40,749 nt of DNA. It comes from Saprospiraceae bacterium (lineage in GTDB: Bacteria > Bacteroidota > Bacteroidia > Chitinophagales > Saprospiraceae). Below the pieces are notes generated by a model. That model saw only the letters and a list, made by a program, of their open reading frames with translations. It was not told the origin of the DNA and searched no databases. The first letter of the stretch is position 1. The number at the start of each line of letters is the position of its first letter. Made by a program: the position numbers and the translations under genes. This document shows, in pieces, positions 30,626 through 40,749 of the stretch. Where the stretch lies: positions 1 to 40,749 of the forward strand of contig JAHDBE010000001.1 in assembly GCA_020630555.1 (NCBI GenBank), in the 5' to 3' direction.

Positions 30626-30742
30626 ATGAAAGTTCGGGCATCTATAAAAAAGAGATCAGCGGATTGCAAGATTGTGAGACGTAAAGGGAAGCTATATATT
30701 ATTAATAAGAAGAATCCCAAATTCAAACAAAGACAAGGATAA
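30626..30742 (+). CDS. rpmJ: 50S ribosomal protein L36 (C-minus type; absent from the supplied ORF track)
   Basis: Translated by eye: [38 protein letters not shown] (38 aa), ATG 30626, TAA 30740-30742. Confidence 0.96.
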   Translation: MKVRASIKKRSADCKIVRRKGKLYIINKKNPKFKQRQG

Positions 30743-30751
30743 TTTACACGT

Positions 30752-31129
30752 ATGGCTAGGATAGCAGGGGTAGATTTACCCAGAAATAAAAGAGGAGTTG
30801 TCAGTTTGACCTACATTTTCGGTATCGGTGATAGTCGTGCTGCTGAAATGTTAGACAAAGCTGGAATTGATCACAACACCAAAGTACAAGATTGGACAGA
30901 TGAGAATGTGAAAGTTCTTTCTGGAATGGTTCAAAATGAGTACAAAGTGGAAGGTGAATTGAGATCTGAAGTACAAACCAACATCAAGAGATTGATGGAT
31001 ATTGGTTGTTATAGAGGATTACGTCACAGAAAAGGATTACCTCTAAGAGGACAAAGAACTCAAACGAACGCCAGAACGCGTAAAGGAAAGAGAAAAACTG
31101 TTGCTAACAAGAAAAAAGCGACTAAATAA
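30752..31129 (+). CDS. rpsM: 30S ribosomal protein S13
   Basis: '[26 protein letters not shown]...[26 protein letters not shown]'. Confidence 0.98.
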   Translation: MARIAGVDLPRNKRGVVSLTYIFGIGDSRAAEMLDKAGIDHNTKVQDWTDENVKVLSGMVQNEYKVEGELRSEVQTNIKRLMDIGCYRGLRHRKGLPLRGQRTQTNARTRKGKRKTVANKKKATK

Positions 31130-31137
31130 TAATTAGT

Positions 31138-31524
31138 ATGGCAAAGGCAAGAAAAGCGAAGAAAAGTAAAATTGTCGTCGAAGCGGAAGGCTACGCATAT
31201 ATTAAAGCCAGCTTTAACAACATTATTGTTTCTATTACTAATAAGCAAGGGCAAGTAATCTCTTGGGGTACAGCTGGTAAAGCGGGATTCAGAGGTTCTA
31301 AAAAGAATACGCCATACGCTGCTCAAATAGCTGCTTCGGATGCGGCTGTAAAAGCACATGAAGCTGGAATGAAGTATTGTGAGGTTTTTGTCAAAGGACC
31401 TGGCGCTGGTAGAGAAGCCGCAATACGAGCTATCGATGCTTCAGGTATTAAGGTGACTAGAATTAAGGATGTGACACCAATTCCTCATAATGGTTGTCGT
31501 CCACCTAAAAAACGTAGAGTATAA
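31138..31524 (+). CDS. rpsK: 30S ribosomal protein S11
   Basis: '[47 protein letters not shown]'. Confidence 0.98.
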   Translation: MAKARKAKKSKIVVEAEGYAYIKASFNNIIVSITNKQGQVISWGTAGKAGFRGSKKNTPYAAQIAASDAAVKAHEAGMKYCEVFVKGPGAGREAAIRAIDASGIKVTRIKDVTPIPHNGCRPPKKRRV

Positions 31525-31530
31525 TATACT

Positions 31531-32142
31531 ATGGCAAGATACATTGGACCAAAAACGAAAAAAGCAAGAGCATTCGGAGAAGCAATCTTCGGTGTAGATA
31601 AAGCCTTTGAGAAAAGAAAATATCCTCCTGGCCAACATGGAACAGGTAAAAGAAGAAAACAAAAGTCGGATTATGCTCTTCAACTTATGGAGAAGCAAAA
31701 GGCAAAATATACTTATGGTGTATTAGAACGTCAGTTTAGAAATACTTTTAAGAAAGCAACAAGTAAAAAAGGTGTTACTGGTGAAGTTCTATTGCAGCTT
31801 TTGGAGTCTAGATTGGATAATACAGTATATAGACTGGGTATTGCTCCAACAAGACGCGGTGCAAGACAATTGGTTTCTCATAAGCATATCTTGGTGAATG
31901 GTGTGGTGACTAATGTTCCATCATCATCTTTGAAGCCAGGTGACGTGATTTCTGTAAGAGGAAAATCTCAGGCTAACGAGGTGATTGTAAATAGTATTGC
32001 CAATAAAAGTGATGTTCGTAAATGGGCATGGTTAGAATGGAATCCTGACAGAATGGAAGGAACATTTCTTAACTTTCCTGAACGCGAAACAATACCAGAG
32101 AATATCAATGAACAATTAATTGTTGAATTGTATTCTAAGTAA
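31531..32142 (+). CDS. rpsD: 30S ribosomal protein S4
   Basis: '[21 protein letters not shown]...[34 protein letters not shown]'. Confidence 0.98.
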   Translation: MARYIGPKTKKARAFGEAIFGVDKAFEKRKYPPGQHGTGKRRKQKSDYALQLMEKQKAKYTYGVLERQFRNTFKKATSKKGVTGEVLLQLLESRLDNTVYRLGIAPTRRGARQLVSHKHILVNGVVTNVPSSSLKPGDVISVRGKSQANEVIVNSIANKSDVRKWAWLEWNPDRMEGTFLNFPERETIPENINEQLIVELYSK

Positions 32143-32150
32143 GAAATACA

Positions 32151-32180
32151 GGCTGTCTGATGAGACAGCCTTTCCTTGTT
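32151..32180 (+). terminator. Intrinsic terminator/attenuator-like hairpin between rpsD and rpoA
   Basis: GGCTGTCT-GATG-AGACAGCC (8 bp perfect stem) followed by TTTCCTTGTT(TT). Confidence 0.7.
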
Positions 32181-32216
32181 TTATAACTCTTTTATAAACT
32201 TCTAATTTCTACGCTA

Positions 32217-33215
32217 ATGAGCATTTTAAATTTTCAAAAGCCGGATAAAATTGTTTTACAGAAAGCAAACGACTTTCACGGTACTTTTGAATTCAGACCA
32301 TTAGAACCCGGCTTTGGACAGACTATTGGTAACTCTTTACGAAGAGTTTTACTTTCCTCACTAGAAGGATATGCTGTAAGTGCGGTCAGAATAGCGGGAG
32401 TAGATCATGAATTTGCCACAATTAAAGGTGTTGTAGAGGATGTTGTAGACATTATCCTAAACTTCAAGCAGGTAAGGATTAAACCTATGAATGCGGATGA
32501 AGAGTCGACTTCAGAAAAAGTATACTTAACAATTTCTGGTAAGGAGGAATTCACAGCAGGTGATATCGAAGCACATACCAATGTCTTTAAGATTATGAAT
32601 CCTGATCTTTTAATCTGTCGTATGGATACTACGGTAAATTTGGAGATAGAGTTGACGATTACTAAAGGTAGAGGGTATGTTCCAGCAGATGAGAACCTTC
32701 CTAAAGATGCACCTATTGGTGTAATTCCTGTAGATGCTATATATACACCAATAAAGAAGGTGGCCTATAAAATAGATAGTACGCGTGTTGGTCAAAGAAC
32801 GGATTATGAGAAATTGAATTTAGAAGTAGAAACGGATGGTACTATTCACCCAGAGGAGGCAGTTAAAGAAGCGTCTAGAATTTTAATTCAGCACTTGATG
32901 CTAATCACGGATGAAAAGATAACATTTGATGATGCATCTAGTAGAGAAGACAATATCGTAGATGAGCACATCTTGCATATGCGTAAGTTATTAAAGACCT
33001 CTTTAGAAGATTTAGATCTATCAGTTCGAGCCTATAATTGTCTGAAAGCAGCCAAGATTAACTCCTTAGGAGAAATGGTTAAGTATGACATGCACGAATT
33101 ATTGAAGTTTAGAAACTTTGGTAAGAAGTCGTTAGTGGAAATCGAAGAATTACTCCAAAACAAAGGTTTGACCTTTGGAATGGACTTGTCTAAATACAAG
33201 TTGGACGAAGAATAA
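32217..33215 (+). CDS. rpoA: DNA-directed RNA polymerase subunit alpha
   Basis: '[36 protein letters not shown]'; alpha-CTD '[23 protein letters not shown]'. Confidence 0.98.
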   Translation: MSILNFQKPDKIVLQKANDFHGTFEFRPLEPGFGQTIGNSLRRVLLSSLEGYAVSAVRIAGVDHEFATIKGVVEDVVDIILNFKQVRIKPMNADEESTSEKVYLTISGKEEFTAGDIEAHTNVFKIMNPDLLICRMDTTVNLEIELTITKGRGYVPADENLPKDAPIGVIPVDAIYTPIKKVAYKIDSTRVGQRTDYEKLNLEVETDGTIHPEEAVKEASRILIQHLMLITDEKITFDDASSREDNIVDEHILHMRKLLKTSLEDLDLSVRAYNCLKAAKINSLGEMVKYDMHELLKFRNFGKKSLVEIEELLQNKGLTFGMDLSKYKLDEE

Positions 33216-33332
33216 AAATCGTTATGGCTCGACCAATGGTCGGATAATTTTAAAACTGTATTAACAATGTCAGTCAAAAGCTAAAGCCATAAATGCTACT
33301 GATATTTGTGATGCCACGTAAAACTTTTACTC

Positions 33333-33809
33333 ATGAGACACGGTAAAAAAGTAAACCATTTAGGTCGTAAAAAAGGGCATAGAAAAGCCTTATTAAAAAA
33401 CCTAGCTATAGCATTAATTACTCATAAGAGAATTAATACAACATTGGCGAAAGCCAAATCACTTAGGGTTTATTTAGAGCCTCTTGTAACTAAATCAAAA
33501 GATAACACGACTCATTCTAGGAGAGTTGTCTTTAGTTATTTACAGAATAAAGATGCGACCAAAGAACTATTTGGAACTATTGCGGACAAAGTAGGAGATA
33601 GACCCGGAGGATACTTGAGAATTATCAAAACTGGTTTTAGGCTAGGTGATGGTGCACAAACAGCAATGATTGAGTTTGTAGACTTTAATGAGACTATGAC
33701 AAAGACTGCTAAGCCAAGTTCAAGTAGACGACGTAGAAGAAAAGGAGCTGGAAAATCAAGTACGGCAGCTGCTGCGGCATCTACGGTTGCAAATAACGAA
33801 GAAGAATAG
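33333..33809 (+). CDS. rplQ: 50S ribosomal protein L17
   Basis: '[45 protein letters not shown]'. Confidence 0.97.
   Translation: MRHGKKVNHLGRKKGHRKALLKNLAIALITHKRINTTLAKAKSLRVYLEPLVTKSKDNTTHSRRVVFSYLQNKDATKELFGTIADKVGDRPGGYLRIIKTGFRLGDGAQTAMIEFVDFNETMTKTAKPSSSRRRRRKGAGKSSTAAAAASTVANNEEE
33444..33457 (+). repeat. Hairpin repeat, GGC form: TTGGCGAAAGCCAA (exact)
   Basis: Read directly; inside rplQ at the '[10 protein letters not shown]' segment. Confidence 0.85.
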
Positions 33810-33831
33810 ATTACATTCAAATGATACAAAG

Positions 33832-33866
33832 AGGCGAGTTTCATGTAAGAAGCTCGCCTTTTTTTG
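33832..33866 (+). terminator. Intrinsic terminator closing the ribosomal supercluster
   Basis: AGGCGAGTTTC-ATGTAA-GAAGCTCGCCT (11 bp stem, one G:U) followed by TTTTTTG. Confidence 0.9.
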
Positions 33867-33917
33867 TCTATACCGTATTATATTTGCAAAAATTATATTT
33901 GTCTAACTCCAATCTGT

Positions 33918-36298
<2,381 letters not shown>

Positions 36299-36330
36299 AA
36301 TATTCGTATTTTTGTACAAACTACGACGAC

Positions 36331-36636
36331 ATGGGTTCAAAAAATAAGAATAAGAAATCTACCCGTTCGATTGTCTCGACTCAATGGATAAACAAATACA
36401 GTTTATCGCTTTTGGGCTTTTTATTATGGATGTGTTTCTTTTCAAGACATAACTTGATGGCACAGTACAAATTGTCACAAACTGTGGCAAGTTTGGAAGA
36501 ACGAAAAGAAGATCTAAAAGAACAATTAGTCGAGGTAAAAAAAGAACGTGAATCACTTGAAAATAATATTGAAAAATTTGCGAGGGAGAACTACTTCATG
36601 CACAAAGACAATGAAGAGGTTTTCATAATAAAATAA
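36331..36636 (+). CDS. FtsB/DivIC-like septum formation initiator family protein
   Basis: One TM, coiled coil 'LSQTVASLEERKEDLKEQLVEVKKERESLENNIEKFARENYFM', position downstream of eno. Confidence 0.75.
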   Translation: MGSKNKNKKSTRSIVSTQWINKYSLSLLGFLLWMCFFSRHNLMAQYKLSQTVASLEERKEDLKEQLVEVKKERESLENNIEKFARENYFMHKDNEEVFIIK

Positions 36637-36643
36637 ATAGGTT

Positions 36644-37516
36644 ATGAGCGTATTGGTGAATAAGAATTCCAAAATTATCGTGCAAGGATTTACGGGTAAA
36701 GAAGGAACATTCCATGCAGGACAAATGATTGAGTACGGAACGAACATTGTGGGCGGGGTTACTCCAGGAAAAGGAGGACAAGAACATTTAGGAAAACCTG
36801 TATTTAATTCAGTTTCGGAGGCTGTCGCCAAAGTTCAAGCGGATACATCTATTATTTTTGTGCCACCAAAATTTGCTGGTGACGCTATAATGGAGTCGGC
36901 AGAGGCAGGAATCAAAGTTATTATTTGTATCACTGAAGGAATTCCGGTTCAGGATATGGTAAAAGTTAAGGCTTATATTGAAAATTTTGACTGCCGTTTA
37001 GTAGGACCTAATTGCCCGGGTGTCATGACTCCAGGAGAGGCTAAAGTTGGTATTATGCCTGGATTTATTCATAATCCTGGACGTATTGGTATAGTCTCGA
37101 GATCGGGTACTTTAACTTATGAAGCAGTAGATCAAGTAACAAAGGCAGGAATGGGTCAATCAACCTGTATTGGTATTGGGGGAGATCCGATTGTAGGAAC
37201 TACCACAAAGGATGCTGTTCAGTTATTAATGAATGATCCTGATACGGATGGTATAATTATGATAGGTGAAATAGGTGGTTCTATGGAGGCGGATGCAGCC
37301 CACTGGGTAAAGGAAAATGGGACTAAACCAGTTGTTGGGTTTATTGCAGGCCAGACTGCACCAAAAGGTAGAACAATGGGACATGCCGGAGCGATCATCG
37401 GCGGTGCTGATGACACAGCTGAAGCCAAAATGAGAATAATGGCGGATTGTGGAATACACGTTGTAGAATCACCAGCCCAGATTGGAGAGACGATGCGTAA
37501 AGCCCTAATGTCTTAA
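36644..37516 (+). CDS. sucD: Succinate--CoA ligase subunit alpha
   Basis: '[33 protein letters not shown]', '[20 protein letters not shown]', 'GHAGAIIGG'. Confidence 0.97.
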   Translation: MSVLVNKNSKIIVQGFTGKEGTFHAGQMIEYGTNIVGGVTPGKGGQEHLGKPVFNSVSEAVAKVQADTSIIFVPPKFAGDAIMESAEAGIKVIICITEGIPVQDMVKVKAYIENFDCRLVGPNCPGVMTPGEAKVGIMPGFIHNPGRIGIVSRSGTLTYEAVDQVTKAGMGQSTCIGIGGDPIVGTTTKDAVQLLMNDPDTDGIIMIGEIGGSMEADAAHWVKENGTKPVVGFIAGQTAPKGRTMGHAGAIIGGADDTAEAKMRIMADCGIHVVESPAQIGETMRKALMS

Positions 37517-40500
37517 TCTAAACTTACTCTATTATTGTCGTCCCCTTTATTGGCTTCAAGCCGCATTAAAGGAAGTTCAATTGTAAAGATCGTACCTTCA
37601 TTGATGGTACTCACAAAACTAATTTGTCCATCTAAGGATTCAATAATGTTGCTTGAGATGGCTAAACCTAATCCTGTACCAGAATTTTTAGTGGTGAAAT
37701 TTGGTCTAAATACTTTATCTCGCATCTGAATAGGGATGCCTTGTCCATTATCTTTAACTGAGATAAACGCGCGCTGATTTTCCTTTTTTAAATCTACTTC
37801 GATTAGCCCCCGACGATCTTCGGGAATGGCTTGAATGGCATTTTTGATTAAGTTGGTCAATACTCGAATGAGTTGGCCACGATCTGCAAATACATATATG
37901 TCATCGATAGGTTCAGTCATCCGAATATCCATATCCTCACGTTTTCTGAAAAGGTCATGAACATTTTCAACAATTTCATTAAGAATGACTTTTTCATTAG
38001 TAGCAATTGGCATTTTAGCGAAATGCGAAAACTCACTGGCAATTTTCGAGAGATTGTCTATTTGTTCGATAAGAGTATGACTCACACGTCCAATCATTGC
38101 TTGAGCTCTGTCCGGGTCCGCCTCTAGTGCTCTTTGTAGATATTGGACATTCAGCTTCATGGGAGTTAGAGGGTTTTTTATTTCGTGGGCTACTTGCTTA
38201 GCCATTTCTCTCCAAGCCGTGTCTCTTTCTGTACGAGCCAGAACAGTAGCGCTTTCTTCGAGTTTCAAAATCATGCGATTATATTCCTCGATCAAGGCAC
38301 CAATTTCATCGTTTCTTTGCCACTCTAATTTTTCGTTTTTACGACCGAGTGTCAGAGTTTTTATTTTTTCAGCGAGTCGTTGAAGGGGTCTCGTAATGGA
38401 ATCTGCTATACTCAGAGCGATAGCACCGGCTAAGAGAAATAGAAAAACATATACATTGAGAATTGTACTAATAAAATCTATAATTCTTGATTGAACAACG
38501 TTTGAGGTCTGATGATCCACTTTTAAAAATGCATATGGCTTTAGATTTGGACTTAACAATGGAATGAAACTTGTCGAATGTCGATCCGAATGTTGATCGA
38601 TATATACGCGTTGAGGATTTTGTTTAAGTCTCTGAAACACCTCAAATTCCATTAAAGGATTAGCATTGGAATTTAAACTTCGCTCGAGAACGCCGTGCTG
38701 ATTAAATAGTGAAAATTCGGCATTGTGAACCTCGCTTAGTGTTCGTAATGAATTATTGACGATTACACGAGAATCAATATTACCTATGGCCTCGGAGATT
38801 CGATCTTCAATGTCGTTTTTAATGGCTTCGATTTGGATTTCGACTCGTCTTTCTTCGCTTTGAGTTAATACATTACTGAAATAAAAAACTGTTATGAATC
38901 CTATTAAAAGAAATGAGAATATAATCAGTAGTATAAATGCAAGTTGAATTCTCCCTTTTAAAGTATTGGCTGATTTTAACTTGAGCCTTAAATCTTCATG
39001 AAGAAAACCAAATTTGTTGTTTAGCAGAGTCATTAAAAACATACTGGCCCCGAAAAGGCAAAAAATGAACGAAAACAAAGAAATAGGCTTTAATAGATTA
39101 TCCAGTTTTTCGGATGAAATGATCTTCGTTCCCGGTACCGGTTCTTTGACTAAGATTGAAATTCCATCTATAACATAATTTCCTTCATCTAGTGATTTAA
39201 ACGGATCAGCATCTTGGTAATATTGACTTTCTTTATGACTACTTAATTCGATATCATTTTTAAATATTGAATAACTAAGTGATGTCGAATTCGAGTTTGA
39301 TGCCTCCTTGCTTAGTATGTAATAAAAATCTAGTCTGTTTTGAGGGAAATTATCATTGACGACGGTATAATGTCTCAAATACATCCCTTCAAAGGGGTTA
39401 TAGTATAAATCTTCTTGAAGTAGGTCGGATTGGCTTAAACTTTTATCCAATAAACCTCTGGGAAGAAAGTTTTTTCTGAATATCGAATTACCAAGGCCAT
39501 CATATATTTCTAGCCCTAGATTAAATTCATTTAAATCGAATTGATTAATTGTTGTTTTTAAGTAGTCCAGGACATCATTTTTATCCAAACCCGCACGTAA
39601 TTCTCCCGAACCGATTTGTCTCGTTGTAGGCAAGGAATCAAGTTGGTCAAAAAAACCTGAAACGACAGTATTTTGATTTTGATCTAAAGGGTAGTACAAA
39701 GTATTAAGAAAACGTGCTCTGTCAATGTTTCTCTTTTTTAAACTATAACTGAAAAGAAGACTGCTTAATAGGGCAGAGAACAGCATTATCCACCATATTG
39801 CCCAAATTAAACCTGGCTGTTTTTTTTCTCTGAAAAGATCAAATAATAGGTAATAAGCGCTGAGAAATGTAAGTATGAGAATTGAATTCAAATTCAATTC
39901 GACTATACTTAATAAGAAAATACTAATTAATAAACTTATTCCTAGTGACCATATTTTTGTTTTTAAATCTAAATTTTGGCTATAGCCCAGTAAACTATGA
40001 CTCGCTAAGAAGATCCCAAAACCAAAAAGAAATAAAGAGACAATAGCTAGGATACTGTATTTGTCGAAAGTAAGAATTAGATCAATGTCCAAATTTACAC
40101 CTGTATTAAAGACGAGACCTTGGCATATGCTGACAAACTCTAAAAACATTAGATTTATAAAAATTAGAGTAAGACTTGTACCGATTATACCTGTCGGTTT
40201 TTTCTTAAAACTAAATCTGGATAGTCCAATAGTGAAAATTAAAAAGAACAGACTGTTTAACACAAAATCACCTAAAGTAGGATTGATTAAGTTTAAATAA
40301 TTGGAATCAGAAAAAAAGGTGGTGTCTTTAAGTACGCTGTTTTGCGAAAATAATGCTGTCGCTAATCTAACAGCAATAAAACCTATAAATAGCGCGATCC
40401 AACCATTAGTTTGTTTAGCACACCAATCCGAAAAGAGGAAAAGAAAACTAATTAATAGTAATGCACACAGGAAAGAGAATATGGTCGATTTCCAAGGATC

Positions 40501-40749
40501 TGGAATATATTGTTTTATGGATATGGAGAGCTTTCTATTGTCATAATTTAAATGAAACGGACCGTCTTGGTGACGCTTAAATGTAAATTCTGAATGACCA
40601 ATAATTTCATCAGACAAGATTTCTTCAGAATCATTATCGTAAACAGGAAGAAATCTCTCAATAAATCCATTAGAACTCTTTGTATTGCAATAAATTCCAG
40701 ACACCTGAGAATTTGGATAGTCTACTGGATTGGATGTGTTCCAGGCCGC
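37513..40749 (-). CDS. NtrY-like membrane sensor histidine kinase (N-terminus truncated by the window edge)
   Basis: Multi-TM N-half, HAMP-like segment, HisKA '[23 protein letters not shown]', HATPase '[16 protein letters not shown]...[13 protein letters not shown]'; frame is open from 40704 to the window end with no stop. Confidence 0.88.
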   Translation of the reverse strand, partial: AAWNTSNPVDYPNSQVSGIYCNTKSSNGFIERFLPVYDNDSEEILSDEIIGHSEFTFKRHQDGPFHLNYDNRKLSISIKQYIPDPWKSTIFSFLCALLLISFLFLFSDWCAKQTNGWIALFIGFIAVRLATALFSQNSVLKDTTFFSDSNYLNLINPTLGDFVLNSLFFLIFTIGLSRFSFKKKPTGIIGTSLTLIFINLMFLEFVSICQGLVFNTGVNLDIDLILTFDKYSILAIVSLFLFGFGIFLASHSLLGYSQNLDLKTKIWSLGISLLISIFLLSIVELNLNSILILTFLSAYYLLFDLFREKKQPGLIWAIWWIMLFSALLSSLLFSYSLKKRNIDRARFLNTLYYPLDQNQNTVVSGFFDQLDSLPTTRQIGSGELRAGLDKNDVLDYLKTTINQFDLNEFNLGLEIYDGLGNSIFRKNFLPRGLLDKSLSQSDLLQEDLYYNPFEGMYLRHYTVVNDNFPQNRLDFYYILSKEASNSNSTSLSYSIFKNDIELSSHKESQYYQDADPFKSLDEGNYVIDGISILVKEPVPGTKIISSEKLDNLLKPISLFSFIFCLFGASMFLMTLLNNKFGFLHEDLRLKLKSANTLKGRIQLAFILLIIFSFLLIGFITVFYFSNVLTQSEERRVEIQIEAIKNDIEDRISEAIGNIDSRVIVNNSLRTLSEVHNAEFSLFNQHGVLERSLNSNANPLMEFEVFQRLKQNPQRVYIDQHSDRHSTSFIPLLSPNLKPYAFLKVDHQTSNVVQSRIIDFISTILNVYVFLFLLAGAIALSIADSITRPLQRLAEKIKTLTLGRKNEKLEWQRNDEIGALIEEYNRMILKLEESATVLARTERDTAWREMAKQVAHEIKNPLTPMKLNVQYLQRALEADPDRAQAMIGRVSHTLIEQIDNLSKIASEFSHFAKMPIATNEKVILNEIVENVHDLFRKREDMDIRMTEPIDDIYVFADRGQLIRVLTNLIKNAIQAIPEDRRGLIEVDLKKENQRAFISVKDNGQGIPIQMRDKVFRPNFTTKNSGTGLGLAISSNIIESLDGQISFVSTINEGTIFTIELPLMRLEANKGDDNNRVSLD

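Noticed and set aside
36818-36831. GAGGCTGTCGCCAA in sucD as a repeat copy
   Set aside because: Three mismatches to the consensus; noted for phase but too degenerate to list as a repeat feature.
40071-40084. TTGTCGAAAGTAAG, degenerate repeat-like site
   Set aside because: 11/14 with no intact stem.

Overview
This ~40.7 kb chromosomal segment comes from a Bacteroidota (Bacteroidetes) bacterium. The evidence is a T9SS-type C-terminal sorting domain, TTTG-N18/19-TAnnTTTG promoters and an rplQ-carA-eno gene order. Left part (1-15.6 kb): ECF sigma factor with a downstream TM/beta-barrel protein, a thermolysin-like M4 protease, a family 9 glycosyltransferase, an SPFH/prohibitin protein, DUF3303-like, alpha/beta hydrolase and DUF4407-like genes, an amidohydrolase, a polyprenyl synthetase and a GNAT acetyltransferase. 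Middle part (15.6-33.8 kb): one continuous str/S10/spc/alpha ribosomal-protein supercluster (rpsL to rplQ). It includes rpmD and rpmJ, which are missing from the supplied ORF track, and it has no tuf between fusA and rpsJ. Right part: carA, eno, a DivIC/FtsB-like gene, sucD and a large NtrY-like histidine kinase truncated by the window edge. I saw no tRNA, rRNA, CRISPR or transposase. The strongest unexplained signal is a dispersed 14-bp hairpin repeat, consensus TTGRCGAAAGYCAA (TTGGC-GAAA-GCCAA or TTGAC-GAAA-GTCAA). It occurs in both orientations, with 5 exact copies of the GGC form, 3 copies of a compensatory GAC form and several one-mismatch copies. Nearly all lie inside unrelated genes and all coding copies are in the same codon phase. 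It looks like a HIP1-like highly iterated palindrome family that I do not recognise as described.
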